DNA of 36,959 bases from an uncultured Anaerolineae bacterium (GCA_903910795.1 CAIWAX010000139.1:1-36959); one strand, 5' to 3'; counted from the first letter of the stretch, positions 23,537 through 31,332 are shown. Numbers and translations are program-made. Notes: a model not told the origin generated them from the letters alone.

Positions 23537-24874
23537 TCAATCTCGCTCAAGTTTTTGGGCAATGACAATGTATTTGTACGCCGGTCTGGTTGGCGTTTTT
23601 GATAGATCCGGGGCGGGGATATGATATTCCGGCGATAACCTTTTCACCTTTCTTTCGTACCTTTCCTGTGTCCAGACGCGCCAGCGTTCGATGAGCTCAG
23701 CCCGGTCTTCTTCGGTGGTTACATTTTCTGTTTTCAATACCTTGAAAAACCCATGTTCGCTGAGCAAGTCAGCGGCTTCTTGCATGCCGTATGTATTCGC
23801 CCACATCCACTGGTTGATGTCCACATCATACGGAAATCCGCGCCAGCCGGGATGCAGATCGAAGCTATATAGAAATAATAGGCCTCCCGGTTTGAGCGCC
23901 CGGTGTAAGCGGTATACACCGTGAAGAAAGTCGATTTTATCCAGGTAAAGCATCGATGAAAATGAGCAGGCACCGTCAAATACAGCCTCCGCCTGGATTT
24001 GAGTAACAGCCTTTTCCCAAAATTCCACGCCCGGGAACTGTTCGCGGGCGCGCGCCAGCATGGCTGGAGACAGGTCGCTGCCTGTGACCCGCAAGCCTTT
24101 CTCCAGCAGGTGGGCAATAACCGGGTCGCCGTGTCCGCAGCCCGCATCCAGGATATGACCTCCTGGCGGCATCTGCTCCAGCCAGTCATCAAAGGCTTTG
24201 GTCAGCAAGTTACTTTTAAAGTATTTTTCCGCATAGGTGGTAGAAATTTTGTCGTATGCCAGGCGGTTAAGATCGCGTGCAAACGGCCATTCGCTGTGAC
24301 CCGCTGGAAATTTGGATGGGTCAGGGTGGAGTCCGCCGCTGGCTTGTTCAAATTCTTCGACCAAAGCCGTCATGAAGCCAACACCTTCTTCAAATTCAAT
24401 CTCATCCAAACGGATATCCATCTTACGCGATCCAGGACTGGATTGTCCAAAAATAACACCCATATCAGCCGAGATTTTTAAGCGATAAGAGACCCAGCTT
24501 TGTTGTTTGTCTTCACTGTCAGTATAGGTATGTTTTTCACGAGTAAGAAAGATGCCGGTTTCGGGCAGCACGTCTCCAAAGCCAAAACCGTCCGTTTCTC
24601 CATCCTTGAATTTTTCCAACCGCTCAGACCATGTCGAATCCAGTTCCATCTTGTAATTCATAATGACCGAACGGGTGTATATGACAGGGATATCCTGGAC
24701 ACTGTAGCGGATTTCAAGCCAGTAGTTCACACTGGCATCGAAGTTTGATCCGCTGCCGATGTTGACTGATTGGTCGCTTTGTCCGCATTTACCCCAGACA
24801 TTTACCTCAATACATTCGACACTGGGTGGTGCATCCTGATCTTCCAATACCTTTGTTACTTCGATTTTTGCCAT
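23537..24874 (-). CDS. SAM-dependent methyltransferase with unknown N-terminal domain
   Basis: 445 aa. Residues 1-190 form a domain I do not recognise. It looks beta-rich (VNYWLEIRYSVQDIPVIYTR, VSYRLKISADMGVIFGQ) with a conserved-looking acidic stretch LDEIEFEEGVG. Residues about 205-440 form a class I methyltransferase: motif I is ILDAGCGHGDPVIAHLLEKG, the acidic loop is VTGSDLSPAMLARARE, and the post-motif strands are CSFSSMLYLDKIDF and ALKPGGLLFLYSF. The substrate is unknown. GGAGG lies about 11 nt before the ATG. It is apparently monocistronic. The two-domain layout is unusual for this small-molecule methyltransferase type. Confidence 0.83.
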   Translation of the reverse strand: MAKIEVTKVLEDQDAPPSVECIEVNVWGKCGQSDQSVNIGSGSNFDASVNYWLEIRYSVQDIPVIYTRSVIMNYKMELDSTWSERLEKFKDGETDGFGFGDVLPETGIFLTREKHTYTDSEDKQQSWVSYRLKISADMGVIFGQSSPGSRKMDIRLDEIEFEEGVGFMTALVEEFEQASGGLHPDPSKFPAGHSEWPFARDLNRLAYDKISTTYAEKYFKSNLLTKAFDDWLEQMPPGGHILDAGCGHGDPVIAHLLEKGLRVTGSDLSPAMLARAREQFPGVEFWEKAVTQIQAEAVFDGACSFSSMLYLDKIDFLHGVYRLHRALKPGGLLFLYSFDLHPGWRGFPYDVDINQWMWANTYGMQEAADLLSEHGFFKVLKTENVTTEEDRAELIERWRVWTQERYERKVKRLSPEYHIPAPDLSKTPTRPAYKYIVIAQKLERD

Positions 24875-24969
24875 GCTCTTCTGCCCTCCTGTTGGTTTGC
24901 TTGACGATCAACGCTGTGTAACCGATCGGTTGGTAATCTGTAAAATCTGACGCATTGCCCCCGTTCCCA

Positions 24970-25008
24970 GGCTTCCGAATCGCCCAAAAAGGGCGGAATT
25001 CGGAAGCC
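24970..25008. repeat. Long imperfect hairpin between M48 and methyltransferase genes
   Basis: The outer arms AGGCTTCCGAAT and ATTCGGAAGCCT pair perfectly over 12 bp, with an inner GCCC/GGGC pair around AAAAA. No T-run follows on the minus strand, so it is not a standard terminator for the M48 gene. It may stabilise the 3' end or be a REP-like element. Confidence 0.6.
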
Positions 25009-25025
25009 TCATGATTGCAGGGTCT

Positions 25026-26153
25026 TTACTTCCAGTTCTTTGCCATTTCAATGCGCTCGCCCAGGGGCGGGTGCGAATAAAACACCAGTACCACCCATTT
25101 CTCCGGGTCGACATCGCTCAGGTTCTGGTTGGCCAGCCGCGTAAACGCGGAGGCGAAGGCTTCGTTTTTGCCGGTGGATTGCAGCGCGTATTGATCCGCC
25201 TTGCGTTCGCGCCAGCGTGAAAAACCGTTGGTCAGCGGCATGGTTAGCAGGCTGTACAGGCTGAAAATCAAGATCAGGGCCGGGAAGGCGGCCGGGTCGG
25301 CCACACCGTTGAATCCAAAAGCGGCTACCGCCCAGTTCATGGCCTGCGAAACCAGGAAGAAGCCCAGCGCGGTGATCAGCGTTCCAAAGCCGATCAGAAG
25401 CGGGATGTCGTTGTTGACCTGGTGTCCCAGCTCGTGGGCCAGGACAGTCTCGATCTCATCCAACGAAAATTCGTTGATCAGGGTGTCGCCCAGCACGATC
25501 CGGCGTGTATTACCCAGCCCGGTCAGCGCGGCATTGGCGGATTTGGTGCGCTTCGACATATCGTATTTAAAAACGCCTTTGACGCGGGTGTGCGCTTTTT
25601 CGGCCAGTTTCATCAGTCGTTCGGCCAGTTCGGCGTGTTCATCACCCAGCGGCACAAATTTGTTAAAAAGCGGCATGATCAGGATTGGCACCAGGTTGAC
25701 GGCCAGCACCTGGAAGACCAGCAAACCGCCTGCCGCCCACAGCCACCACCACGCACCCGCGCTGCGCAGCGCCATATACATCAACTCCAGCAAGACCAGG
25801 CCCACCGGCAGGCTGATCGCCAAGCCTTTCAGGTTATCCATGATCCAGTCCTTCAGGGTCTGGTTGGATTGGTCGTAATGGTGCGGCAGGACGTATTCCT
25901 GGTAATAGCTGAGCGGGAGTTCGATCAGAACAGAGATCAGGCCAAAAATGAAGACAAAGGCCGGCATCAACACCCAATCAGATTGCAACGCTGAAAAGCC
26001 GCCCAACCAGGTGCGCAGGCCGCCAGCCCAGCCAAAAACCAGCCAGGCCAGGGCATACGCCAGGCTGAACAGATTGCTGGCCAGCCACAGGCGGCGATTG
26101 AGGCGGCTGTATTCACGGGCCTGTTTTTGTTTTTCGGGGTCAAGGACAGTCAT
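25026..26153 (-). CDS. M48 family (Ste24-like) membrane metalloprotease
   Basis: 375 aa. The zinc motif is HELGH (residues 240-244) in ETVLAHELGHQVNNDIPLL, with the third ligand region RERKADQYAL about 70 residues later. Several membrane helices precede and follow the motif. The upstream element NAALTGLGNTRRIVLGDTL and the length fit the CAAX-protease/Ste24 branch more than HtpX. In bacteria such enzymes degrade or process membrane proteins; the substrate is unknown. The ATG lies 3 bp after the cysteine hydrolase stop, so the two genes are co-transcribed. Confidence 0.93.
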   Translation of the reverse strand: MTVLDPEKQKQAREYSRLNRRLWLASNLFSLAYALAWLVFGWAGGLRTWLGGFSALQSDWVLMPAFVFIFGLISVLIELPLSYYQEYVLPHHYDQSNQTLKDWIMDNLKGLAISLPVGLVLLELMYMALRSAGAWWWLWAAGGLLVFQVLAVNLVPILIMPLFNKFVPLGDEHAELAERLMKLAEKAHTRVKGVFKYDMSKRTKSANAALTGLGNTRRIVLGDTLINEFSLDEIETVLAHELGHQVNNDIPLLIGFGTLITALGFFLVSQAMNWAVAAFGFNGVADPAAFPALILIFSLYSLLTMPLTNGFSRWRERKADQYALQSTGKNEAFASAFTRLANQNLSDVDPEKWVVLVFYSHPPLGERIEMAKNWK

Positions 26154-26156
26154 GGA

Positions 26157-26753
26157 TCAGTCCCCGCTGCCGGTGCTTTCAGCGCCCAGGCGCGAGATGA
26201 CTTCTTCGGCGGTCATCAGCATGCCGTAGGATTTGAAGGCTGCCAGGAAGGCCGCGTGGACATGGGCGGCTGGAACGCTGACATCGCCGTAGCTCAGCGC
26301 GCGGGTGGCGCAGGCATCCGGAACGATGATGACCTGGAAGCCCAGGTCGGCGGCAGCGCGCACGGTGGCATCCACGCACATGTGGGTCATCATGCCGCAG
26401 ATCACCACGCGCTCGGTTTTCCAGGCCTTGAGCTGCTCCAGTAAATCCGTCTCACGGAAGCTGTTGGGGAACTGCTTGTGAACGATTGGCTCGCCTTCAA
26501 AGTGCGTCACCAGGTCGTGGATGCGGATGCCATCCGTGCCAGGGATGAAGAAGGTGGCGCCAGGTTTGCGCGATTCGTGCTGGATGTGGATGTGCTGCCC
26601 GCCGTGTTCGCGGAAGCACTGCAGCAGCGCGCCGGCTTTTTTCCCAGCCTCGAGTGCGCCTTCCAGTTCCATCTTCCCGCCGGGGAAGTAATCGTTTTGA
26701 ATGTCGATGATCAGTAAAGCTGTGTTCATATCGAACTTATGGGTACTTTCCAT
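26157..26753 (-). CDS. Cysteine hydrolase (isochorismatase-like)
   Basis: 198 aa. The catalytic triad is D17 in LLIIDIQNDYF, K93 in VHKQFPNSF and C126 in GMMTHMCVDATVRAAAD, with a cis-peptide region after it. The fold covers isochorismatases, nicotinamidases and N-carbamoyl hydrolases; the presence of the cysteine points to an amidase type, but the substrate is unknown. The first eight residues, MESTHKFD, come from a family A repeat; the family core would start at M9 (26729). A GGGAG 5 nt before the ATG at 26753 supports the longer, repeat-extended form, and nothing similar precedes M9. It is coupled to the M48 gene downstream. Confidence 0.92.
   Translation of the reverse strand: MESTHKFDMNTALLIIDIQNDYFPGGKMELEGALEAGKKAGALLQCFREHGGQHIHIQHESRKPGATFFIPGTDGIRIHDLVTHFEGEPIVHKQFPNSFRETDLLEQLKAWKTERVVICGMMTHMCVDATVRAAADLGFQVIIVPDACATRALSYGDVSVPAAHVHAAFLAAFKSYGMLMTAEEVISRLGAESTGSGD
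26727..26753 (+). repeat. Family A repeat, core form, encoding the hydrolase N-terminus
   Basis: Reads CATATCGAACTTAT then GGGTACTTTCCAT. On the minus strand it encodes MESTHKFD and then the next Met. The start codon of the hydrolase is the last three bases of the element. Confidence 0.93.
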
Positions 26754-26778
26754 GGAGACTCCCTAAAATGGTTGGAAT

Positions 26779-26860
26779 TGGCACTTTCCATATTGAACTT
26801 ATGGGTATTTTCCATATTGAACTTATGGGTACTTTCCATATTGAACTTATGGGTACTTTC
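26779..26860 (+). repeat. Family A core repeated in tandem, 24-bp period
   Basis: After a partial copy (GGCACTTTCC, 26779-26788), three full units start at 26789, 26813 and 26837, each CATATTGAACTT plus ATGGGTACTTTC (one has ATTTTC). The period is 24 bp, or eight codons; on the minus strand it would encode MESTHKFN (or MENTHKFN) over and over. The array runs into the long composite element at 26861. Confidence 0.95.
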
Positions 26861-27003
26861 CATATTGAACTTACTTTTGCCCTGCGATTTGCTTACACAC
26901 AGTGCTGTGCATCGTCCCGACACGATTTGCTTGGCAAATCGCACTTGCATTCCGGTGCAAGTATGCCCTGGCAGAGCCGGGAGCAAATCGTGGTTACTGT
27001 CCA
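26861..27003 (+). repeat. Family A long composite element with nested hairpins
   Basis: It opens with the core left end CATATTGAACTTAC and closes with GTGGTTACTGTCCAT. Between them lie several palindromic pieces: GCGATTTGC, CACAGTGCTGTG, the hairpin GATTTGC/GCAAATC, CACTTGCATTCCGGTGCAAG and CCCTGGCAGAGCCGGG, then GCAAATCGTGG. The copy at 28110-28248 shares this order. The right end overlaps the stop codon of the DUF971 gene at 26994. Confidence 0.88.
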
Positions 27004-27377
27004 TTTTGCAACGCGCCCCGCCGGCATTCAGGACACGGGCACAGCGCGCGCAAATAATGCCAGTTATAAATCCCGTAATCATGACCGTCCTCCCAGACAA
27101 TGGTCAGAGCGTATGAGCCGGTAGGCTTAACGGTGGAAATCCGGGTGGCTGGTGCATCGATGAACTCGAAGTGGAACACATCGGCATCCGGTTCAGCCTT
27201 CATGTTTTCATGCCCTCCGCGGCATTGAGCGCAGGGACAGGCGGCCCGCAGCAGGGAAAATGGGTAAAGACTGGTGTGACCATCCGCCCAGGTGATCGTC
27301 ATTTCCAGCGCGGGGCGGTTGGCGGTAATACCGTTCGGTTTCTCAGAAAGCATATTGAACTTATGGGTACTGTCCAT
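26994..27377 (-). CDS. DUF971 domain protein
   Basis: 127 aa. Both halves of the DUF971 (gamma-butyrobetaine hydroxylase N-terminal-like) pattern are present: TITWADGHTSLYPFSLLRAA with CPCAQCRGG, and TIVWEDGHDYGIYNWHYLRA with CPCPECRRG. The cysteine clusters suggest metal binding; in bacteria stand-alone DUF971 proteins are often tied to Fe-S cluster handling, but nothing here shows that. AAGGAA lies 7 nt before the ATG at 27377. The first eight residues, MDSTHKFN, come from a family A repeat (27351-27377). The stop codon TAA and the last residues (LQNGQ) lie in another copy, so both gene ends are repeat-derived. Confidence 0.87.
   Translation of the reverse strand: MDSTHKFNMLSEKPNGITANRPALEMTITWADGHTSLYPFSLLRAACPCAQCRGGHENMKAEPDADVFHFEFIDAPATRISTVKPTGSYALTIVWEDGHDYGIYNWHYLRALCPCPECRRGALQNGQ
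27351..27377 (+). repeat. Family A repeat, core form, encoding the DUF971 N-terminus
   Basis: Reads CATATTGAACTTAT then GGGTACTGTCCAT. The change of TTTCC to TGTCC turns MEST into MDST on the minus strand. The element ends exactly on the start codon of the DUF971 gene. Confidence 0.93.
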
Positions 27378-27387
27378 GGTATTTCCT

Positions 27388-27455
27388 TATTGAACTTATA
27401 TCGAACTTACATATGCCCTGCGGGTGGGTATTTTCCATGCCGAACTTATGGGTTT
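27388..27455 (+). repeat. Family A repeat cluster at the SH3 gene 3' end
   Basis: Three partial or full pieces follow each other: TTATTGAACTTA, TATCGAACTTACATATGCCCTGC with GGGTGGGTATTTTCCATG (degenerate), and CCGAACTTATGGGTTT. The last one contains the TAA stop (27446-27448 on the minus strand) of the SH3 protein gene. Confidence 0.82.
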
Positions 27456-27931
27456 ATTACCGCAGTAAGATAGTTGGAGGCAGCCCAGCCGGTACGTTTT
27501 TCATCATTAATTGCAGCCAGGTAATACCAATCAAAACCGTCCAGCTTGCGGGGGCCGTCCATTACCTTGTAAGCTTCAGTGTCAAAACCCAGGAACAACT
27601 GCTGGCTGTTCAACCCGGGCGCTGAGCGAATGTGCAGCCCCTCACCCTGCGTTCCGGATATCTGCACAATCGTACCGACGCTGACCTGACCAGGCGCCAG
27701 GGTAGGAGTAGGCGTGGATGCGTAAGGGTCAAAGGTCGGCGTGGCCTCCGGGCCGGACGTGGCCGCAGGCGCAGGCAGGTCGGTGACTGCCGCCACCATT
27801 CCGGCCGGATCCAGCGCGGCTGGTGCGGACCACACAATCAGGAAATAAGTCAGAATCAGCAAAACAACGGTCACAGCCATCGAAGCTGCGACCACAACCC
27901 GACTAAATAAGCGCTCGAATTCGATGTTCAT
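27446..27931 (-). CDS. Membrane-anchored bacterial SH3-domain protein
   Basis: 161 aa. A membrane helix (about residues 11-35, VVVAASMAVTVVLLILTYFL) is followed by a Pro/Thr/Ala linker and one SH3b domain (about 84-160: VGTIVQISGTQGEGLHIRSA, then GFDWYYLAAI, KRTGWAASNYL). The domain should face the cell exterior; bacterial SH3 domains commonly bind peptidoglycan or other envelope polymers. There is no clear Shine-Dalgarno. The last residues (INP) and the stop lie in a family A repeat. It is divergent from the adaptor genes at 28336. Confidence 0.85.
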   Translation of the reverse strand: MNIEFERLFSRVVVAASMAVTVVLLILTYFLIVWSAPAALDPAGMVAAVTDLPAPAATSGPEATPTFDPYASTPTPTLAPGQVSVGTIVQISGTQGEGLHIRSAPGLNSQQLFLGFDTEAYKVMDGPRKLDGFDWYYLAAINDEKRTGWAASNYLTAVINP

Positions 27932-28335
27932 ATTTATCGCTGCTTTTTTCCGGACCAGATATGGTAATCCCGATAAACCCTGTGAGTCTGCGCGGGAAGG
28001 AACGCATAAAAATTATACCCTTCCCGGTCACAAACGCGAAGCGCTGCGAGGAATATTTATGGTACTAATGGAATTTGTGGTATCACCATTTTTTTCAAAC
28101 CATCCACGAATACTGAACTTACATTTGCCCAGCGATTTGCTAACACACAGTGATGTGCATCATCCCGACACGATTTGCGATTTACTTAGCAAATCGGCAA
28201 ATCGTGTGCCCTGGCAAAGCCAGGCGCAAATCGTGGATACTTTCCATTTCATTCTCCACAACTCCCGGCGATTTCTGCATAATTTCTGCATAATTGGCGA
28301 TTATGCTTATAGCGATGAAAAATTTCGGAGGAAGT
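27932..28335. other. Divergent intergenic region between SH3 and adaptor genes
   Basis: This 404-bp gap has no gene. It holds a TATAAT on the minus strand near 28012-28017 that could serve the SH3 gene, and a small TGGTATCACCA palindrome followed by a T-run near 28069-28089. The long family A element fills 28110-28248. From 28250 to 28335 lies A/T-richer sequence with the Shine-Dalgarno GGAGG at 28327-28331 of the first adaptor gene. Confidence 0.6.
28110..28248 (+). repeat. Family A long composite element, second copy
   Basis: It shares the order of pieces with 26861-27003: ACTGAACTTACATTTGCCC, AGCGATTTGCTAACACACAG, TGATGTGCATCATCCCGACA, then GATTTGC pieces with GATTTACTTAGCAAATC, CCCTGGCAAAGCCAGG and GCAAATCGTGGATACTTTCCA. 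The middle CACTTGCATTCCGG part of the other copy is missing, and an extra GATTT/AAATC hairpin is nested instead. Confidence 0.88.
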
Positions 28336-29793
28336 ATGAACCAAGCAAGTCCCCCAAAAATCAACAGGATAATCTGGCTCATCGCCAGCCTGATCCTGCT
28401 GGCCATCATCGGGTCATATTTATGGCTGCAGAAACCCTGGAATACTGATCTTATGGGTACTTTCCACTCCGCCAACGGCGCTTATCAAACCACCGCCGCG
28501 AGTATTGGGTCACTGACAGCCAGCGTGCAGGCTACCGGCACCATCCGCGCCGCGCAATCGGCCGTGTTGGTTTGGAATTCCAGCGGACGGGTAGAGAGCG
28601 CCAGCGCCGTCATTGGAGACAAGGTTTCTGCCAACCAGACTCTGGCCGCGCTGGCGTTGGATTCGGTTCCATCCAATATCCGGCTGTCGGAAGCAAACTT
28701 ATTGACTGCCCAAAAGAACCTTGATGACCTGCTCCTATCAAATAGCGGCCAGGCGCAAGCCATGCAAAACCTGGCGAATGCGAAACAAGCAGTTATGGAT
28801 GCCCAGATCAAGCTGGATTTTTACAATTGGACCTCAGAGGGCCGCGCTCCCGGGGAATTAATCAAAGACTTCCAGGATAAGATCAAGGCAGCGCAGCTTC
28901 GATTGAAATTCCTGGAGTGGGTCAGACACCTGCGTTATAACAGAACCGGAGATGACTTGCGCCGCAAAGCAGATTTCAATCTGACCGTCCTCAGTAGCAA
29001 ATTCAACCTGGCAGATCTGATTTCCAATTACAACTGGTTTACAGGCCGGCCCAGCGATCTGTTGATGGATCAAACCAGGGCTGAATTAAACCTGGCGATT
29101 GCCAAAGAAGAGGATGCGCAGCGCGACGTGAATCGCTACACGGGCGGGAAAAACCCCGCTGATGTGGATAGCGCCCGGGCTCAACTGGCAGCCGCGCAGG
29201 CTACGCTCAATCTTGCCAAAATCATCGCGCCATTTGACGGAACCGTGACCGCGGCAAAACCCCAAACTGGTGACATGGTTTCCGCCGGTCAAACGGCCTT
29301 TCGCGTGGATGACCTCTCGCACCTGCTGGTGGATCTTCAAATTTCGGAAGTGGACATCAACAATATCGCCGCCGGCCAGCCGGTAACCATCACGCTGGAT
29401 GCCATCCCCAATAAAACCTACCAGGGCCTTGTATCAAAAGTAAACCTGTCTGCCAAAGCCGGACAGGGCGGAGTCAATTACAAGGTTAGCATAACCCTGA
29501 CAGATGCGGATGAGCTTGTGAAACCCGGTATGACCGCGGTAGTGACCATCGCGGTCAACCAGGTAACCAACACCCTGATGGTACCCAACAGCGCGGTGCG
29601 CATGCTGAACGGTCAACGCATTGTCTATGTGCTCAAGGAAAACCAGGCAGTGCCGGTCAACATCCGGCTGGGTGCCAGCGCCAACGATAATAGCCAGGTG
29701 GTCGGCGGCAATCTAAAAACCGGAGATTTGATCATCTTGAACCCACCCGCCAACACACCTGTCCCCGGCCTAACCCCCACCAGCGCGCCCTAA
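28336..29793 (+). CDS. HlyD/MacA-type adaptor protein, copy 1
   Basis: 485 aa from the ATG at 28336 (GGAGG 4-5 nt upstream). An N-terminal membrane anchor (about residues 12-32) is followed by a periplasmic-adaptor layout. The first lipoyl half is SVQATGTIRAAQSAVLVWNS with GRVESASAVIGDKVSANQTL. A long helical hairpin holds LLTAQKNLDDLLLSNSG and ANAKQAVMDAQIKLDF. The second lipoyl half is IIAPFDGTVTAAKPQTGDMV and the beta-barrel is LLVDLQISEVDINNIAAGQP. MacA-like adaptors couple an ABC transporter to the outer envelope. A family A core repeat (28441-28467) encodes TDLMGTFHS between the anchor and the first domain. Copy 2 follows 88 bp downstream. Confidence 0.9.
   Translation: MNQASPPKINRIIWLIASLILLAIIGSYLWLQKPWNTDLMGTFHSANGAYQTTAASIGSLTASVQATGTIRAAQSAVLVWNSSGRVESASAVIGDKVSANQTLAALALDSVPSNIRLSEANLLTAQKNLDDLLLSNSGQAQAMQNLANAKQAVMDAQIKLDFYNWTSEGRAPGELIKDFQDKIKAAQLRLKFLEWVRHLRYNRTGDDLRRKADFNLTVLSSKFNLADLISNYNWFTGRPSDLLMDQTRAELNLAIAKEEDAQRDVNRYTGGKNPADVDSARAQLAAAQATLNLAKIIAPFDGTVTAAKPQTGDMVSAGQTAFRVDDLSHLLVDLQISEVDINNIAAGQPVTITLDAIPNKTYQGLVSKVNLSAKAGQGGVNYKVSITLTDADELVKPGMTAVVTIAVNQVTNTLMVPNSAVRMLNGQRIVYVLKENQAVPVNIRLGASANDNSQVVGGNLKTGDLIILNPPANTPVPGLTPTSAP
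28441..28467 (+). repeat. Family A repeat, core form, inside the adaptor gene
   Basis: Reads AATACTGATCTTAT then GGGTACTTTCCAC. It is read on the plus strand in frame as NTDLMGTFHS, the opposite strand from the one used in the hydrolase and DUF971 genes. Copy 2 of the adaptor has no such insert at the equivalent place. Confidence 0.85.
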
Positions 29794-29835
29794 TCACAAC
29801 CCAAAAATAACGCCCGTGGCGAAATTATTTATAGT

Positions 29836-29858
29836 AATCCCGATTTCTGCACGGGATT
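29836..29858 (+). repeat. Small hairpin between the two adaptor genes
   Basis: The arms AATCCCG (29836-29842) and CGGGATT (29852-29858) form a 7-bp stem with a 9-nt loop. No T-run follows, so both adaptor genes may still be read from one transcript. Confidence 0.5.
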
Positions 29859-29881
29859 GAACAAGGTACAGGAGGATCGTT

Positions 29882-31279
29882 ATGAACATCGGAAACTTTA
29901 TCAAGAAATTTTGGATTGTCATATTACTGATAATCATCGCGGCCGGCGCGGTTTTCTACTGGCAGCGTAACAAACAGGCCGCCAGCACCAGCACCTACCA
30001 GACCATCGCGGCCGCGCGCGGCTCACTGACTGCCAGCGTGGGCGCCACAGGCACAGTCCACGCCGGACAAAGCGCCACACTCACCTGGCAAACCAGCGGC
30101 CGGGTGGAAAATGTCGCCGCCAAAATTGGTGACAGCGTTCAGGCCAACGATGTGCTGGCTTCCCTCGTACAGACTTCCATGTCGCAAAGCATCATCCTGG
30201 CCCAGGCCGATTTGATCAGCGCCCAAAAGAACCTCTCCGATCTGATGGCCTCCAACACCAACCTGGCGCAAGCCGAACAGAACCTGGCCAATGCCAAGCA
30301 GGCCGTCAAGGATGCCCAGGACAAGGTCGACAGTATTTCGTACAAACGCGCCTCAGATAACCTGGTAATGCAAACCCAGGCCAACATTGTCATCGCCCAG
30401 CACGATCTGATGAAAGCCGAAGACAACTATAAGCTTTTTGCCCACCGGCCGGATGGCGATTCAAGCAAGGCGCAGGCCGCACTGACTGTCTCCAATTTGC
30501 GATTAAAGATCGTTGACCTGACCCAAAAGCTGGATTGGTACACTGGCAAACCCACCACGCTTGATACCGAAAAATACCAGGCCAACCTGGTCGTGGCCAA
30601 GGCCCAACAGGCCGACGCCCAACGTGAAGTCGACCGTCTGCAGAACGGCCCAACCAGTGACGATATCGCCTCCGCCAACGCCAAAATTGCCGCGGCCGAA
30701 TCCACCATCAACCAATCGAAAATCATCGCTCCATTCAACGGCGTCATCACCCAGGCTGAACCAGTGGCCGGGGATCTCGTTTCCCCCGGAACACTGGCCT
30801 ACCGCATGGACGATATCTCAAACCTGCTGGTTGACTTGCAAATCTCGGAAGTGGACATCAACAACATCACCGTCGGACAGCCAGTCACCATCACATTCGA
30901 TGCCGTGCAGGGCAAATCGTACGCGGGCAAAGTTTCCAAGATCAGTCAGGCCGGCGATTCGAGCGGCAGCGGTGTCAATTTCACCGTGACCGTTCAATTG
31001 ACCGAAACCGATCAACTGGTCAAACCTGGCATGACTGCCGCCGTGACCATCACCGTCAAGGAAATCAAAGACGCGCTGCTCGTGCAAAACCGGGCTGTGC
31101 GCCAGGTGAACGGCAAGCGCGTGGTCTACGTGCTCCAGGATAGCAAACCCCTGGCCGTCGATATCCAACTGGGCGCAACTTCTGACCTGAACAGCGAAGT
31201 GATCGGCGGCAGCCTGAAGGAAGGCGATCTGGTCATCCTGAACCCGCCCTCCACTACCGGCAGCCCCTTCGGCGGCTAA
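29882..31279 (+). CDS. HlyD/MacA-type adaptor protein, copy 2
   Basis: 465 aa, ATG at 29882 with AGGAGGA about 6 nt upstream. It has the same layout as copy 1: membrane anchor (residues 9-28), first lipoyl half (SVGATGTVHAGQSATLTWQT, GRVENVAAKIGDSVQANDVL), a helical hairpin of about 170 residues, second lipoyl half (IIAPFNGVITQAEPVAGDLV) and beta-barrel (LLVDLQISEVDINNITVGQP). Many segments are identical between the copies, so they arose by duplication and then diverged, mainly in the hairpin. The ABC ATPase follows after a 220-bp gap holding a family B repeat. Confidence 0.92.
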   Translation: MNIGNFIKKFWIVILLIIIAAGAVFYWQRNKQAASTSTYQTIAAARGSLTASVGATGTVHAGQSATLTWQTSGRVENVAAKIGDSVQANDVLASLVQTSMSQSIILAQADLISAQKNLSDLMASNTNLAQAEQNLANAKQAVKDAQDKVDSISYKRASDNLVMQTQANIVIAQHDLMKAEDNYKLFAHRPDGDSSKAQAALTVSNLRLKIVDLTQKLDWYTGKPTTLDTEKYQANLVVAKAQQADAQREVDRLQNGPTSDDIASANAKIAAAESTINQSKIIAPFNGVITQAEPVAGDLVSPGTLAYRMDDISNLLVDLQISEVDINNITVGQPVTITFDAVQGKSYAGKVSKISQAGDSSGSGVNFTVTVQLTETDQLVKPGMTAAVTITVKEIKDALLVQNRAVRQVNGKRVVYVLQDSKPLAVDIQLGATSDLNSEVIGGSLKEGDLVILNPPSTTGSPFGG

Positions 31280-31332
31280 TAATATAGTGTAATTTCAGTA
31301 AAAAAACACCTCACGCAAAAGACGCGAAGAAC

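Noticed and set aside
24970-25008. Rho-independent terminator of the M48 gene
   Set aside because: The stem is perfect but GGGAACGG, not a T-run, follows on the minus strand.
26727-27003. CRISPR array
   Set aside because: The repeats are tandem with a 24-bp period and no unique spacers, and no cas gene is in the window.
26726-27124. Open frames made of the repeat itself on either strand
   Set aside because: They consist only of repeat copies plus the long hairpin element and show no independent domain.
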